Positions 63,204 to 64,000 of a DNA stretch of 64,000 nucleotides are shown here, piece after piece. The stretch covers positions 2,480,001 through 2,544,000 of the forward strand of contig NZ_CP029482.1 in assembly GCF_003151075.1 (NCBI RefSeq), in the 5' to 3' direction. The translations under genes were made by a program, and so were the position numbers. The number at the start of each line of letters is the position of its first letter. Position 1 is the first letter of the stretch. The DNA comes from Pseudomonas sp. 31-12 (GTDB lineage Bacteria > Pseudomonadota > Gammaproteobacteria > Pseudomonadales > Pseudomonadaceae). The notes under the pieces were generated by a model. That model was not told the origin of the DNA and ran no database searches. It was given only the letters and a program-made list of their open reading frames with translations.

Positions 63204-64000
63204 TCAGTGGGAGGCAGCTAACTCCAGTCCTATCTCCCTGAACCCCGGCCGCGCCAACACCTGCGCCTGACAGCAACGCCGTTGCAATTCCTCCAGCTGA
63301 ACACGCCCGTCATCACTCAACCCCGAATCGATCCGCGCCAGCAATTCCCCCAGCAACACCCCAAATGCCCGCACTTCAATGCGTTGCAGCGCACGGCTTT
63401 CAAGGCTGTCGGATGTCGCATGGAACGACGCCGCGCCAAAGTCCCCCAGCAAGCAATCCCCGTGCTCGTTCCACAAGATATTGTGGCCATAGAGATCGCC
63501 GTGGGTGATGCCTTGGCGGTGCAAATGCTCCGCCACCGAGGCGATGCCACGGGCTATGCGCAGCGCCACCTCAGCACTGAAACGGGTGTCATCGGCATAG
63601 ACGTCACGGGTGCAGGACGCCAGGCTCGGCAGCCCGGCGAGATTGCGATAACTCGGATCAATCAGTTGCATCACCAGCCCGGCCTGCTGTTCGGGATGCC
63701 CGACGATGCGGCCTTCGACCCGGATCAGATTGGGGTGAATGCCGGCGGTGATGCAGGCGTTCATTTCGTGCAGCGGTGAACCATCGCTGGTCATTTCGCC
63801 TTTGTAGAGTTTGACCGCGACTTGAGTGGCCGGTTGGCCCGGTCGTCCCCACGTGGCCCGATGAATCACCCCCGAAGCGCCTTCGCCCAATTGTTGCTCC
63901 AGGCGCAGCCCGGACCACGGGATGCTCGCCGTGGCATTGAGGGCCGCCGCATCGGCTTCGGTTTCCAGGGGATTACCGGCGTAGGCCAGCCAGGTCAGGC
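63204..64000 (-). CDS. Leucine-rich-repeat protein kinase (partial, N-terminus outside)
   Basis: 265 residues of the C-terminal part are visible. The start of the visible region (LTWLAYAGNPLET) resembles the end of an LRR array. The kinase domain has LGEGASGVIHRA, VAVKLYKG (Lys), HGDLYGHNILW and LGDFGAAS (Asp-Phe-Gly), so ATP and metal sites are intact. This is the Hanks-type fold in a form seen in some pseudomonads. LRRs may sense a ligand or partner. Targets unknown. Confidence 0.8.
   Translation of the reverse strand, partial: LTWLAYAGNPLETEADAAALNATASIPWSGLRLEQQLGEGASGVIHRATWGRPGQPATQVAVKLYKGEMTSDGSPLHEMNACITAGIHPNLIRVEGRIVGHPEQQAGLVMQLIDPSYRNLAGLPSLASCTRDVYADDTRFSAEVALRIARGIASVAEHLHRQGITHGDLYGHNILWNEHGDCLLGDFGAASFHATSDSLESRALQRIEVRAFGVLLGELLARIDSGLSDDGRVQLEELQRRCCQAQVLARPGFREIGLELAASH

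Overview
The window looks like a chromosomal segment of a fluorescent-group Pseudomonas. The evidence is high GC content, the tRNA-tig-clpP-clpX-lon-hupB-ppiD block, the ampC/ampR pair, a fadH / nitrilase-fold / AraC trio, DUF6124 and DUF3455 proteins, and many short REP palindromes with the Pseudomonas-type core GGGAGCGGGCTTGCTCGCGA. All assignments come from reading the sequence; no database search was possible. No prophage, insertion sequence, integrase or CRISPR array was seen.

Layout. 1-9.3 kb: an ECF sigma/anti-sigma pair, a DUF3455 protein, a glutathione transferase, a CBS protein, DNA polymerase II (polB), an aldo/keto reductase, an exported aldose 1-epimerase and a lipoprotein. 9.4-20.8 kb: a TauE-type permease, small secreted proteins, an autotransporter remnant, ampC/ampR, the D-glucarate genes (gudD, gudP and a divergent FadR-type regulator), and a drug/metabolite exporter with a divergent LysR regulator. 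20.8-35.2 kb: tRNA hydroxylation protein TrhP, an AI-2E family permease, a shikimate-dehydrogenase-like enzyme, cupin, YceH, SstT, an MFS exporter, NhaR, TerC, a C39-like lipoprotein that appears to have lost its catalytic residues, several very small proteins, and PbpG.

35.4-46 kb is the conserved core: folD, tRNA-Arg/His/Leu/His, then tig, clpP, clpX, lon, hupB, a degenerate tRNA-Asp-like element, and ppiD. These genes form the protein folding and degradation system: trigger factor at the ribosome, ClpXP and Lon proteolysis, and a periplasmic chaperone. lon has a plausible heat-shock promoter and hupB a strong housekeeping promoter.

46-64 kb holds a DUF2242 lipoprotein, an AraC regulator, a nitrilase-fold protein lacking catalytic residues, fadH, a PLP desulfhydrase/deaminase, cytochrome b561, and a 2-aminoethylphosphonate catabolism region. 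That region has phnW and phnX, two paralogous LysR regulators, an organophosphate-type permease and a DAO-family oxidase. A short orphan VgrG, yebC, and an LRR-type protein kinase cut by the window edge follow.

The least explained items are the tRNA-like element after hupB, the two enzyme-fold proteins with substituted catalytic residues, the permease-oxidase pair beside phnWX, the short VgrG without T6SS neighbours, and three tiny Asp/Pro-rich proteins.
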